From contig CALIMD010000097.1 in the NCBI GenBank assembly GCA_938028645.1, positions 1 to 5,189 of the forward strand: a DNA stretch of 5,189 nt, in the 5' to 3' direction. This DNA comes from an uncultured Alphaproteobacteria bacterium (GTDB lineage: Bacteria; Pseudomonadota; Alphaproteobacteria; Thalassobaculales; Thalassobaculaceae). Made by a program: the position numbers and the translations under genes. Every line of letters starts with the position of its first letter. Position 1 is the stretch's first letter. Of this stretch, positions 1 to 4,905 are shown piece after piece. Under the pieces are notes generated by a model. The model was not told the DNA's origin and ran no database searches. It saw only the letters and a program-made list of their open reading frames with translations.

Positions 1-185
1 ATCCAGAAATGTGGAGCGATGAAGTGTTTCGGGAAGTTGCTAGATTAAGTAAAAAGGGAACCAGATTAGCAACGTTTACCGCTGCCTCCGCCGTTAGAAG
101 GGGGTTAAGGGATGTCGGATTTGATATGGTGAAAATACCAGGATTTGGGAGGAAACGCGAAATGCTCACCGGGCATTTCTTGTAA
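1..185 (+). CDS. mnmD: tRNA 5-(aminomethyl)uridine methyltransferase, MnmD-type, C-terminal part (5' end outside the window)
   Basis: The first complete codon is at position 3; sixty codons are visible, ending in TAA at 183-185. The fragment opens with PEMWSDEVF, continues with LATFTAASAVRRGL and ends with the hallmark GFGRKREMLTG. This matches the end of the methyltransferase (DUF752) domain of MnmC, including the NP-(D/E)-MW motif region, the A-T-F-T strand and the GFGRKREML signature. The family transfers the methyl group from S-adenosylmethionine to the aminomethyl group of wobble U34, completing the mnm5(s2)U modification in the cytoplasm. In enterobacterial MnmC an FAD-dependent oxidase domain follows directly. 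Here the protein stops four residues after the signature (HFL after TG), so this is the stand-alone form. Its end faces the dioxygenase gene convergently, with 39 bp between them. The family call is strong; the start and full length are not visible. Confidence 0.88.
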   Translation, partial: PEMWSDEVFREVARLSKKGTRLATFTAASAVRRGLRDVGFDMVKIPGFGRKREMLTGHFL

Positions 186-224
186 AGTACGGCGGTTATT
201 AAGCGTTAAGTTATTCTATCCCAA

Positions 225-1082
225 TCAGGAGGGTGCGGCTGGTGGGTAGTCATCGGCTATTTGTGTTCGATGCATTAAACGGTTCTTACTAGGGTCTAGT
301 TTTTCTCTTCGATGGAACGTGCACCTATTGTCCCACATTACTAAATCACCTTTTTCCCAATTTTGTGTCCATGTGAAATCATGAGAATTTATATGGTCCC
401 ACAGTTCATCTAACAGGGCATCGCTTGCTTTAGAAGAAAAACCATAGATCCAAGCGTTTGGACGACGTCCTAAATACAAGGCTTTTCGCTTGGTATTGGG
501 ATGGAGAATTACAATTGGATGAATAGCACCCGGTCTTTCTTTATTGTGGTAAGTCTCTTCATAACCAACTCTAAGTTCTCCAGCAGAATTTCGTGTGGCA
601 TCGTGCTTACAGGAGAGCCCGTTTATTTTTGTTTTCAACTTGGAAGGAAGAGCGGAATAAGCTTCATATGCACTATAGAAAGAGGTGTTCCCACTGGATA
701 CCGGAATCTCGATGCCATAGAGTACACTTGCCTTAGGAGGTAAATTTACGTAGCTCATATCCTGATGCCAGACTAACTCGGAATTACCTAAAGATCCGGC
801 TTTTTTCCCATTGACTATGATATTTGATATGATCGCTATCTCTGGTCTAGATGCATTGAACGGCTTGCCACCTCGACCTGTTGGGGCCAGGTCGAGTGAT
901 CCAAATCTTCGAGAGAAATTTACAAACGCGTCATCGCTCAGCTCTTGCCTTCTAAATCGAAGAACGCTGAAAGAATACCAAGCCTCGACAATATCTGAAA
1001 ATTGTCGATCAGAAAGTTCTTGCGATAGATCAATATCTTGAATGTCAGCACCTAAACAACTGCCTGTGGGTTTTATTTGCAT
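225..1082 (-). CDS. TauD/TfdA-family Fe(II)/2-oxoglutarate-dependent dioxygenase
   Basis: A cytoplasmic non-haem iron enzyme of about 285 residues, close to the usual 270-300 for the family. Such enzymes couple 2-oxoglutarate decarboxylation to hydroxylation of a substrate, often a sulfonate, aryloxyalkanoate or other small acid. Numbering from the ATG at 1082, the N-terminal LGADIQDIDL strand is typical. The iron triad is H106 and D108 (in WHQDMSY) and H257 (in CTFHRRE). R268 in RLMHRTQ is the expected 2-oxoglutarate ligand, with R272 nearby and T133 in GNTSF. The WDNR motif precedes the last histidine. The LHIHP-like segment that carries a substrate-contacting His in taurine dioxygenases reads LDLAP here, so taurine is unlikely. 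I chose ATG 1082 because the protein then opens like its family (MQIKPTGSCLGA). A TTG at 1100 and an ATG at 1094 are in frame upstream, and the only SD-like GAGG (1095-1098) lies 12 nt before ATG 1082. The gene is probably transcribed after the GMC gene. The substrate is unknown. Confidence 0.92.
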   Translation of the reverse strand: MQIKPTGSCLGADIQDIDLSQELSDRQFSDIVEAWYSFSVLRFRRQELSDDAFVNFSRRFGSLDLAPTGRGGKPFNASRPEIAIISNIIVNGKKAGSLGNSELVWHQDMSYVNLPPKASVLYGIEIPVSSGNTSFYSAYEAYSALPSKLKTKINGLSCKHDATRNSAGELRVGYEETYHNKERPGAIHPIVILHPNTKRKALYLGRRPNAWIYGFSSKASDALLDELWDHINSHDFTWTQNWEKGDLVMWDNRCTFHRREKLDPSKNRLMHRTQIADDYPPAAPS

Positions 1083-1179
1083 TCTTAATACCATCCTCAA
1101 GGTGTCAGTGTAAAAATATTAACATTTCAACACCAATCAAAGTGGGCCTGTTAGTGTATTTTTTGTAAACAGTATCTAA
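1083..1179. other. Gap between the GMC and dioxygenase genes
   Basis: This 97-bp AT-rich gap separates two genes on the - strand. It holds a weak inverted repeat, CTGTT at 1148-1152 and AACAG at 1168-1172, with a 15-nt spacer that is A-rich on the transcribed strand. I see no hairpin plus T-run that would make a clear terminator and no convincing -35/-10 pair. Co-transcription of the two genes is therefore likely but not shown. The dioxygenase ribosome binding site, if the GAGG at 1095-1098 is used, lies at its downstream end. Confidence 0.4.
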
Positions 1180-2793
1180 CTAAAGTTCTGCATCTTTAAG
1201 GACCATCGCCGCACACTTTTCCCCAATCATAATGCAGGGTGCATTTGTATTTCCAGATGTTAAGGTGGGCATAATAGATGCATCGGCGATCCGGAGTTGT
1301 TCTATGCCGTGAACTTTCAATTCATTATCTACCACCGCCATAGTGTCATTTCCCATTTTACATGTTCCTACAGGATGATATGTGGTTTCTGCATTATTAC
1401 GGACCCAGTCTAGAAGCTCTCCATCTGTGTTTAGCTCTGATCCGGGGGCGATTTCTTTCTTTACTATATGTGACACGGGAGCCGAGTTCATTAACTCTCG
1501 CCCTTTACGGATTGCAAATAATAAACCATTACGGTCCATTTCATTTGATAAAAAATTAAAATGTATCGCGGGAGGTTTTTCTGCGTTCTTGGATTTTATA
1601 TGGATACTACCCTTACTTTCTGGTCGTAAAACATTAGCACTCATTGTAATTCCGGGTTTTTTGGAAATTGCGCGGGTTCTGTTAATTCGTTCTGTTAAAA
1701 AAGGCATGAACGAAATCGTTGCATCTGGAGTTTCCAAACCTTCCCGGGTTCTAAAATACATACGCATTGGAACAGTTGTTAATGAAATAAAGCCTGAGCG
1801 AAAGAATACGTATTTCATCGCCTCCAGCATTAAACGCAGACCATTACCGCGTTCGCTAAAGGTCGCATTTTTTTGACTAATCTCATATTTCAAGCGAGGA
1901 GAGTAATGGTCTCGAAGGTTTTCCCCAACTCCGGATAACTCTTGGACGACTTCAATCCCCATTTTTTCAAGTAATGGTCTTTGTCCTATCCCTGACAATT
2001 CTAATAATTTGGGGGAATTAATGGCCCCGGCGCATATAATCGTCTCACGATTTGCGATTGCTTCCTTGGCCGTCCCTTTAATAGTATACTTGATCCCAAC
2101 ACATTTTTTGTCTTTTATGATCAAACTCTCACAATTTGCTCCTGTTTGAACCTGAAGGTTAGATCTAGTGCTTGCAGGATCAAGATAACAAAATGCCGTA
2201 CTCTGTCTCCTTCCACTATTTATACTTGCCTGGGTCATGGCAATGCCTTCTTGAGACTGACCGTTGTAATCCGAATTGTGTTTGATGCCAATTGTCTTTG
2301 CGGCAGCGATGATTTTATCAAAAAGAGGCGTGATCTTTTTAGAATCAGTGACCTTGATGGGGCCATTGCGGCCACGGTACTCATCGCTACCTCCATCATA
2401 TGATTCTATTTTTTTAAATATTGGTAAAACTTCTTGATAACTCCAGCCACGGTTCCCTAACTGTGCCCAATGATCATAATCTTGGGCTTGACCGCGGACA
2501 AAAACCATCCCGTTTATCGAACTAGACCCTCCCAACATCTTTCCACGTGGGATTTCAATCCTCCGTTGTCCACTGCCTTCATCAGGCTCGGAACTGTAGC
2601 ACCAATTCACCAGAGGATTATCAATTAACTTGGCAACCCCCGCCGGCATTCGGGACCAAAAATAATTAGAACCCTCGGTTCCAGCTTCTAGACATAAAAC
2701 TTTATATCGCCCACATTCAGTGAGCCTATTAGCCAAGACAGAGCCAGCGGATCCAGCACCGATAATGATGAAATCGTATGTCTCTCGATCCAC
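1180..2793 (-). CDS. GMC-family FAD-dependent alcohol dehydrogenase/oxidase (choline dehydrogenase-like)
   Basis: A complete 537-residue glucose-methanol-choline oxidoreductase, the usual length for the BetA/alcohol dehydrogenase branch. The N-terminus carries the FAD Rossmann motif GAGSAG (12-17) and the ribose-binding acidic residue E36 in LEAG. GMC signature 1 is near 83-100 (RGKMLGGSSSING) and signature 2 at 256-270 (GAINSPKLLELSGIG). The C-terminal active site has H473 in YHPVGTCKMG and N517 in GNTNAP, the His/Asn pair of the choline-oxidising branch. These enzymes oxidise a primary alcohol to an aldehyde using bound FAD. The start is GTG at 2793, chosen because AAAGGA (2801-2806 on the - strand) sits 7 nt upstream and the FAD motif follows at the expected distance. 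No signal peptide is visible, so it is probably cytoplasmic or loosely membrane-associated. It is the first gene of the unit ending with the dioxygenase. The substrate (choline, another alcohol, or an intermediate of the dioxygenase route) cannot be decided here. Confidence 0.95.
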   Translation of the reverse strand: MDRETYDFIIIGAGSAGSVLANRLTECGRYKVLCLEAGTEGSNYFWSRMPAGVAKLIDNPLVNWCYSSEPDEGSGQRRIEIPRGKMLGGSSSINGMVFVRGQAQDYDHWAQLGNRGWSYQEVLPIFKKIESYDGGSDEYRGRNGPIKVTDSKKITPLFDKIIAAAKTIGIKHNSDYNGQSQEGIAMTQASINSGRRQSTAFCYLDPASTRSNLQVQTGANCESLIIKDKKCVGIKYTIKGTAKEAIANRETIICAGAINSPKLLELSGIGQRPLLEKMGIEVVQELSGVGENLRDHYSPRLKYEISQKNATFSERGNGLRLMLEAMKYVFFRSGFISLTTVPMRMYFRTREGLETPDATISFMPFLTERINRTRAISKKPGITMSANVLRPESKGSIHIKSKNAEKPPAIHFNFLSNEMDRNGLLFAIRKGRELMNSAPVSHIVKKEIAPGSELNTDGELLDWVRNNAETTYHPVGTCKMGNDTMAVVDNELKVHGIEQLRIADASIMPTLTSGNTNAPCIMIGEKCAAMVLKDAEL

Positions 2794-2800
2794 TTCAAAT

Positions 2801-2806
2801 TCCTTT
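2801..2806 (-). promoter_or_regulatory. Ribosome binding site of the GMC gene
   Basis: On the - strand this reads AAAGGA, 7 nt before the GTG at 2793. It is the site that makes the non-ATG start credible. Upstream on the same strand, TATAGT and TATAAG form overlapping -10-like hexamers, but I find no good -35 at 16-18 bp from either. Confidence 0.7.
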
Positions 2807-2838
2807 CACTATACTTATACAAAGCTATCAATCTGTCA

Positions 2839-2856
2839 TGTTGTATTCGCACAACA
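2839..2856. promoter_or_regulatory. Candidate operator: 6-bp inverted repeat with 6-nt spacer
   Basis: TGTTGT and ACAACA flank ATTCGC, giving an 18-bp perfect two-fold symmetric site. It lies about 45 bp upstream of the GMC start, just upstream of the TATAGT/TATAAG -10-like sequences on the - strand. The position would suit a repressor or activator of the GMC-dioxygenase unit. The symmetry is seen directly; the regulatory role is inferred, and no regulator gene is in the window. Confidence 0.4.
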
Positions 2857-2875
2857 AACAGATAATAAACAAAAG

Positions 2876-2904
2876 TTATCATTTGATGATCGAATAGATG
2901 ATAA
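2876..2904. repeat. Inverted repeat TTATCAT / ATGATAA
   Basis: Perfect 7-bp arms at 2876-2882 and 2898-2904 with a 15-nt spacer. A smaller hairpin, ATCAT-TTG-ATGAT (2878-2890), is nested in its left half. It lies in the divergent region about 85 bp from the GMC start and about 135 bp from the next gene. It could be a second regulator site, but AT-rich DNA produces such arms by chance. Confidence 0.3.
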
Positions 2905-3025
2905 GCAGGATTTTTAATTTTTCTTTATGAGCCAATTCTATAAAATTGAGCCCTGTTGTCCATAAGAGGAATGCAGATAAATTACAAATGAAGCATCATA
3001 CCAGTGGGTCACTGATATTTATACT

Positions 3026-3031
3026 GAAGGA
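3026..3031 (+). promoter_or_regulatory. Ribosome binding site of the small membrane-protein gene
   Basis: GAAGGA stands 6 nt before the ATG at 3038. It is one of the two clearest ribosome binding sites in the window and supports this otherwise unrecognised ORF as a real gene. Confidence 0.65.
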
Positions 3032-3037
3032 AAAATA

Positions 3038-3358
3038 ATGATAAGAAGCCAAACCAAGCGGTCAATTTTTTCCTGGATTTGGCGATTTTTTGGGTTAACC
3101 ATAATTATCCCGATTATCGGAGAGTTGGAAAACAACTTAACTCAGTCGGAGAGTTTTCTAGACGTAATAGTGTCGACAGTTTTATCTATAATTGTTGGTT
3201 TTTTTGCAGTATTCGCGGCTGCTTTCACGGACGGATGGGGTTCACCAGGCCAGGCCCCGATAATGTATGGCATTTACTCTTGGTGCTCTTTTGCTTTTTA
3301 TGGTGTGGTTGTGTTCGCTATCATTCTAGGAATGACTTCCTCAGAGACGGAGGATTGA
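3038..3358 (+). CDS. Small integral membrane protein of unknown function (three predicted helices)
   Basis: I do not recognise the family. The 106-residue protein starts with a basic segment (R3, K7, R8, R16). Three hydrophobic stretches follow, at about 11-28, 42-62 and 76-98. A polar loop with acidic residues lies at 29-41, a Gly/Pro-rich loop (FTDGWGSPGQAP) at 63-74, and a short acidic tail (SSETED) at the end. By the positive-inside rule the N-terminus should face the cytoplasm, which puts the acidic tail in the periplasm. The ATG at 3038 has GAAGGA 6 nt upstream and is the first start in the frame. It is the first gene of a + strand run; the EF-hand gene follows after 74 bp. An overlapping frame beginning at 3079 is a spurious upstream extension of the EF-hand gene. 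Real coding is likely from the ribosome binding site and the clean helix pattern; the function is unknown. Confidence 0.7.
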   Translation: MIRSQTKRSIFSWIWRFFGLTIIIPIIGELENNLTQSESFLDVIVSTVLSIIVGFFAVFAAAFTDGWGSPGQAPIMYGIYSWCSFAFYGVVVFAIILGMTSSETED

Positions 3359-3391
3359 GATTGGCGAATAAATTTATGATCTGGGAACTGC

Positions 3392-3413
3392 AATACAACG
3401 TACCGATTGTATT
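3392..3413 (+). repeat. Inverted repeat (possible RNA hairpin) before the EF-hand gene
   Basis: AATACAA (3392-3398) and TTGTATT (3407-3413) form a perfect 7-bp stem with an 8-nt loop. Beyond a 2-nt bulge the stem can add a GC pair of bases on each side (3390-3391 with 3416-3417). It ends only a few bases before the ribosome binding site at 3421. It could be an mRNA hairpin setting translation or mRNA ends between the two cistrons, or a protein site in a promoter. No T-run follows, so it is not a standard terminator. Confidence 0.4.
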
Positions 3414-3420
3414 ATGCAAG

Positions 3421-3426
3421 AAGGAG
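3421..3426 (+). promoter_or_regulatory. Ribosome binding site that fixes the EF-hand gene start
   Basis: AAGGAG with a 6-nt A-only spacer precedes the ATG at 3433. It shows that translation starts here, at the signal peptide, and not at the far upstream start of the longer open frame. Confidence 0.85.
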
Positions 3427-3432
3427 AAAAAA

Positions 3433-3750
3433 ATGAAAAATCTTGGCAAATTAAGTGGGGCAGTGCTTGCATTGTCACTGCTAGGTTCCACGTCAAGCTA
3501 TGCGGGAAGTTGTTACTCCCATGGAGAGAAGTCAGCTTCGGCGCTAATGGAGAAAGCAAAGGATATATTTAAATCGGCAGATATGAATAACGACGATTCT
3601 TTGAGTAAAATGGAGCATAGCAAGGCAGGGCTTGATAAATATGGTGTAGCTTTTGACGCCTTTGACATTGATAAAAATAACAAGATAAGCTGGGACGAGT
3701 ACGCAACCATTTTCAGGAAACATCATGGTGACAAGGGTTCTGATGCATAA
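3433..3750 (+). CDS. Secreted (periplasmic) two-EF-hand calcium-binding protein
   Basis: This 105-residue protein has a clear Sec signal: K2 and K6, a hydrophobic core at about 9-18, and a cleavage site after SYA (residue 24). The mature part is about 81 residues and holds two EF-hand loops. Loop 1 runs 50-61 with D50, N52, D54, S56, S58 and E61; its usual Gly at position 6 is D55. Loop 2 runs 78-89 with D78, D80, N82, K84, S86 and E89. The ligands at positions 1, 3, 5 and 12 are all oxygen donors, so calcium binding is expected. One Cys (C27) stands near the new N-terminus, too far from it for a lipobox. The C-terminal end is basic and His-rich (RKHHGDKG). Small EF-hand proteins of this kind are common in proteobacteria and mostly without known function; calcium buffering or sensing in the envelope is an inference. 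The gene follows the membrane-protein gene by 74 bp and precedes the DUF924 gene by 36 bp. Confidence 0.88.
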   Translation: MKNLGKLSGAVLALSLLGSTSSYAGSCYSHGEKSASALMEKAKDIFKSADMNNDDSLSKMEHSKAGLDKYGVAFDAFDIDKNNKISWDEYATIFRKHHGDKGSDA

Positions 3751-3786
3751 GAATCGATCTGTTGTAGATGCATTTCGTTCGCTAGA

Positions 3787-4422
3787 TTGTTAGAGCTAGT
3801 CAATGCGATAAATGAGTTTTGGTTGGGGGATGCATGCACGTCCCCCAATAATGCTTTGACGCGGAAACCTTTCTGGTACAAAGGGTCAGTCGATACCGAT
3901 CAAAGGATACGTGTTCTTTTTGGAGATGCTGTGCAGAAAGCACGGGCGGGCGCTTTAGAGGAGTGGTGCAGTGAACCGCAAAGCTCTCTTGCACTTATAT
4001 TACTTCTTGATCAGTTTACTCGTAACTTGTTTCGTGGCACCCGAGAAGCGTACTCGGGTGACTCTCATGCTTTGAGGTACTTGAGACAGATAATTAAAAA
4101 CCAGTTTGATGCCCGTTTGCATGTGGTCGCTAGAATATGGCTTTATCATCCTTTACACCATTCGGAATTCTTGGACGATCAGGATCAGGGTAGTGAACTT
4201 CTTCAAAAACTATTAGAAGTAAGTCATTCAAGATGGCACAGTTATATCAAACTCAGTATTGTCGGCTGGAGTGGGCATAGAGACATTGTGAAAAGCTATG
4301 GTCGGTTCCCTCATAGAAATTATGTTCTAGAAAGAAGCAATACTTCTAAAGAGGAAAAGTTTTTAGAATTGGAAGGTAGATCCTTTGGCCAAGGACCAAC
4401 TCGTATTGAGGATAATCCTTAA
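3787..4422 (+). CDS. DUF924 family protein
   Basis: A 211-residue protein recognisable as DUF924 (PF06041), a widespread, alpha-helical, probably cytosolic family of unknown biochemical role. Visible family motifs are INEFWLGD (8-15), FWYKGSVDTDQRIRVLF (29-45), the central LALILLLDQFTRNLFRGT (68-85), LYHPLHHSE (119-127) and YGRFPHRN (171-178) followed by TSKEEKFLE. Length is near the family norm, so the domain looks intact. The start is uncertain: no in-frame ATG precedes the first conserved motif, and TTG at 3787 is the best option, but no ribosome binding site is seen before it. An ATT at 3772 is a remote alternative. The frame continues upstream without a stop to the EF-hand gene's TAA at 3748, so the two genes share one frame. 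Translation coupling or a start-codon change is possible. The product family is solid; the exact start is not. Confidence 0.85.
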   Translation: MLELVNAINEFWLGDACTSPNNALTRKPFWYKGSVDTDQRIRVLFGDAVQKARAGALEEWCSEPQSSLALILLLDQFTRNLFRGTREAYSGDSHALRYLRQIIKNQFDARLHVVARIWLYHPLHHSEFLDDQDQGSELLQKLLEVSHSRWHSYIKLSIVGWSGHRDIVKSYGRFPHRNYVLERSNTSKEEKFLELEGRSFGQGPTRIEDNP

Positions 4423-4430
4423 CATCTTTA

Positions 4431-4454
4431 GCAATCACCCTTTTAGCTGATTGC
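4431..4454. terminator. Weak hairpin between convergent genes, possible bidirectional terminator
   Basis: GCAATCA (4431-4437) and TGATTGC (4448-4454) form a perfect 7-bp stem with a 10-nt loop. It lies 9 bp after the DUF924 stop and 38 bp beyond the rhodanese stop, in the 69-bp gap where the two genes converge. No T-run follows on either strand, so intrinsic termination is not assured. Confidence 0.35.
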
Positions 4455-4491
4455 ACGTTAGCCTGACTTTTAACCACCGACAAAACATAAT

Positions 4492-4905
4492 TTAGTCGCG
4501 CTGGTCGGATGTCTTGGGCTTTTTAGACTCAGTAGCGCCACCGGCTTTAACCCATCCTGCATAACCGTCTGACATATGTGCCACTGGAGTAAGTCCCATA
4601 CGATGAACAGTTTGAGCTGCAAGTGCGGATCGCATACCTCCTGCACAATAGAAGATAAACTTTTTCCCAGAACCAAATACCTCTTTATAATAAGGACTTT
4701 CTGGGTCTACCCAGAATTCAAGCATCCCGCGCGGCGCGTGTATCGAGCCCGGAATTGTTCCATCTCGCCACAACTCCCGTATATCGCGAATATCGATCAA
4801 CTGTGTATCTTTATTTTTTGAGAGAAGCATCACATCAGTTACATTGAGTGTTTCTATCTCCTTCTCAGCTTCCTGGCAAAGCTCCTTTATTCCTTTAGTG
4901 ATCAT
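4492..4905 (-). CDS. Single-domain rhodanese-like protein
   Basis: This 137-residue cytoplasmic protein (no signal peptide) is one rhodanese domain. Family landmarks in order are the LIDIRDIRELWRDGTIPGSIH strand and loop (36-56), the PRGMLEFW segment (58-65), the active-site loop CAGGMRS (87-93) with the persulfide-forming C87, and DGYAGW (113-118). Rhodaneses carry sulfur as a cysteine persulfide and pass it to an acceptor such as cyanide, a thiol or a sulfur-relay partner; the true partner here is unknown. The loop is the six-residue type typical of sulfurtransferases. A short charged tail (SKKPKTSDQRD) follows the domain. The ATG at 4905 has only a weak GGAA about 9 nt upstream, and no better start exists nearby. 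The gene stands alone, converging on the DUF924 gene. The N-terminal helix before the domain (1-25) is rich in Glu and Lys. Confidence 0.92.
   Translation of the reverse strand: MITKGIKELCQEAEKEIETLNVTDVMLLSKNKDTQLIDIRDIRELWRDGTIPGSIHAPRGMLEFWVDPESPYYKEVFGSGKKFIFYCAGGMRSALAAQTVHRMGLTPVAHMSDGYAGWVKAGGATESKKPKTSDQRD

Larger units (their letters stand above)
2794..3037. other. Divergent intergenic region (GMC gene left, membrane-protein gene right)
   Basis: This 244-bp AT-rich stretch must hold the promoters of both the - strand catabolic unit and the + strand group starting at 3038. I see two perfect short inverted repeats near the GMC side (listed separately), a CAATT-ctataa-AATTG palindrome at 2933-2948 that contains a TATAAA, and the ribosome binding site of the small membrane protein at the right end. 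No ORF of convincing quality and no RNA gene is visible. No promoter can be assigned with confidence. Confidence 0.5.

Noticed and set aside
186..224. TTAAGCGTTAAG region between the mnmD end and the dioxygenase stop as a bidirectional terminator.
   Set aside because: The TTAAG and GTTATT copies are direct, not inverted, repeats, so no stable hairpin forms and there is no T-run.
1083..1130. A separate promoter for the dioxygenase gene, using TAATAT as a -10.
   Set aside because: On the - strand no -35-like hexamer lies at 16-18 bp. The nearest TTG-containing words are at the wrong spacing.
1382..1876. A 164-codon + strand open frame opposite the GMC gene.
   Set aside because: It lies wholly within the GMC coding sequence, which shows intact family motifs throughout. 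The translation has no recognisable domain and no ribosome binding site.
2933..2948. CAATT-ctataa-AATTG palindrome containing TATAAA as the promoter of the membrane-protein gene.
   Set aside because: No acceptable -35 lies at the right distance, and such short AT-rich palindromes are common by chance, so I do not list it as a promoter.
3079..3432. Open frame running from 3079 into the EF-hand gene, which could suggest a larger 223-residue protein.
   Set aside because: The upstream part overlaps the small membrane-protein gene in another frame and has no domain character. The ATG at 3433 has a strong ribosome binding site and is followed at once by a signal peptide.
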